From: Luscinia megarhynchos | Lineage: Eukaryota > Chordata > Aves > Passeriformes > Turdidae | Reading direction: 5' to 3' | Assembly: GCA_034336665.1 (NCBI GenBank) | Contig: JAPFBE010000003.1 | Span: 57,269,352-57,333,351, forward strand | DNA: 64,000 nt | Shown here: positions 63,001 through 64,000 of the stretch, one piece after another | Position numbering within the stretch: the stretch's first letter is position 1 | Layout: the number at the start of each line of letters is the position of its first letter | Notes under the pieces: model-generated | Database searches by the model: none | Seen by the model: the letters and a program-made list of their open reading frames with translations, nothing else | Told to the model about the DNA's origin: nothing | Position numbers and translations under genes: made by a program

Positions 63001-64000
63001 GGAGTTTGACAGTGAACTTGTGGGTTCTGAAAGAATGAGTCACAATTAATTTTAATTTCTTTACGGTAACCAATAAACCATCAGGTGTTAAACAGGCATA
63101 AGAAACTAATCCAATGAGGAGATAGAAGTAGCAAAGCTTTCCTCCTAATAATTTTACTTTGGGGATGCTATTTTATTTCTGTGTTTTATCTAAATAACTG
63201 TGTAATAAAAAGTACTTGAATGCCAGTCCTAAAGACTACTAGCAAACAACAGTGTCTGGATCCCTTCCATTTATTTTCAAGAACCTTACTCTTTTAGTTT
63301 CTCTTGATAGAAATAAATGTCTACTACCATTTAGGAAACAGTACTTATTCTCCCAAAAATTCCCATGTGAAAAAGAAACTCAGAGTCATGATAGACAAAA
63401 CATTTTTTGGCTTTCACCACAAAAAGATTCAGAGCCTGAAAATAGGTCTGCCTACAGTCTCTCCTTATAAGATTCCCAGAGGGAAAAAAAAAGCCTTCAA
63501 GGTCCAGAAAATGAGGTCTCACTAAACCATAAACTAAGAACACTGACTTTTTTTAAACAGGGAAATATTCAGATCTTGTTTCAGTTGCCTAAAAGGTCAG
63601 TTGAGCAACTTGAGCATACCCAAGGTTTTTTGGCTAATTTCAGGTGTTCTGGTGCATTCTACCTAGACCCCCACCTGTTCTAGGAGGCTGGGTATCCCAG
63701 AGTTCTTGTGAATTCATAAATATGGAATCTCAGACAGAACTAAACACTGATGCCAGCGGAATTGTGCCTAAACTGAATAAAAAAATTAAGTAGCATTTTC
63801 TCCCCATACACACATTCTTTTCCAACAAGTCTCTGTTCCAGTACAAGTGTCTGCCATCTCAGTGATTTTCCTAGGCATAATAAATTCTTCAGTGCCCTGA
63901 CAAGTCCCCAGGAAGCAACAGCTTGAGTTCTGTGTGCTCAACCTCTGCTAGGGCCCCCCAAGGCCCACTGCTCATCTCAAGTTTCTCAGTCTCTGCACGA
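60093..64000. other. Anonymous stretch to the window end
   Basis: No gene or mobile element recognised. It contains a 16-bp perfect palindrome at 62281-62296. Open frames are below 75 codons. Confidence 0.5.
62281..62296. repeat. 16-bp perfect palindrome
   Basis: ttctcaatattgagaa equals its own reverse complement. It is isolated, with no associated gene or motif. Confidence 0.8.

Noticed and set aside
1..64000. CRISPR array, bacterial operons, tRNA or rRNA genes, or a novel defence-like system
   Set aside because: No spaced direct repeats, no long coding frames, and no rRNA or cloverleaf signatures. The repeat content is that of a bird nuclear genome.

Overview
The window looks like ordinary non-coding nuclear DNA from a bird, probably a songbird or close relative. 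The evidence is several copies of the avian-type CR1 LINE, some with the typical 3' end (a '...ccttccaac...' block followed by 'attctatgattctgtg'), and one solitary avian endogenous-retrovirus LTR. The DNA is AT-rich and CpG-poor. I find no convincing protein-coding exon, tRNA, rRNA or CRISPR array. All open frames are short or are translations of simple repeats or CR1 antisense, so this is intergenic (gene-desert-like) DNA or the inside of a very long intron. Only a transcript map or synteny could tell which.

Layout. 0-10 kb: unannotated AT-rich DNA with two CR1 3' ends on + (3536-3893, 5000-5121), an AT-rich tract near 7.5 kb, an (AAACC)n tract (8941-9006) and a G-quadruplex-forming GGGA repeat (9606-9631). 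10-20 kb: a roughly 1-kb, strongly diverged CR1-type LINE on - (10550-11600) of the kind common in turtles and crocodilians, then mostly anonymous DNA and an A/C-only (CAA)n tract (18178-18390). 20-31 kb: a 407-bp TTCC/GGAA microsatellite in three zones (20981-21387), two A/C-rich tracts, a CR1 ORF2 fragment missing its 3' end (24080-24370), a TTGG/TG-rich tract and a CR1 3' end on - (30661-30850). 31-42 kb: a solo LTR with a swollen T/G-rich interior (33449-34129) and the longest young-type CR1 copy (41066-41790, -). 42-54 kb: a palindromic Z-DNA-like tract (43850-43919), a laddered GGTTT/GGTTTT/CTTTG satellite (48391-48550), a CR1 3' end (49533-49652), and a second (CAA)n-rich A/C tract (53513-53830). 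54-64 kb: a CR1 3' end on - (58148-58350), a GATA repeat (60055-60092) and otherwise anonymous DNA.

There are no genes to connect into a pathway, and I see no undescribed biological system. The points most worth checking are the three-zone GGAA satellite, the repeated strand-asymmetric A/C (T/G) tracts, one of which lies inside the LTR, the laddered 48-kb satellite, and two AT-rich stretches (about 44.0-44.4 and 50.4-51.2 kb) that read like conserved non-coding elements. Family assignments come from memory of consensus sequences and were not verified by a search.
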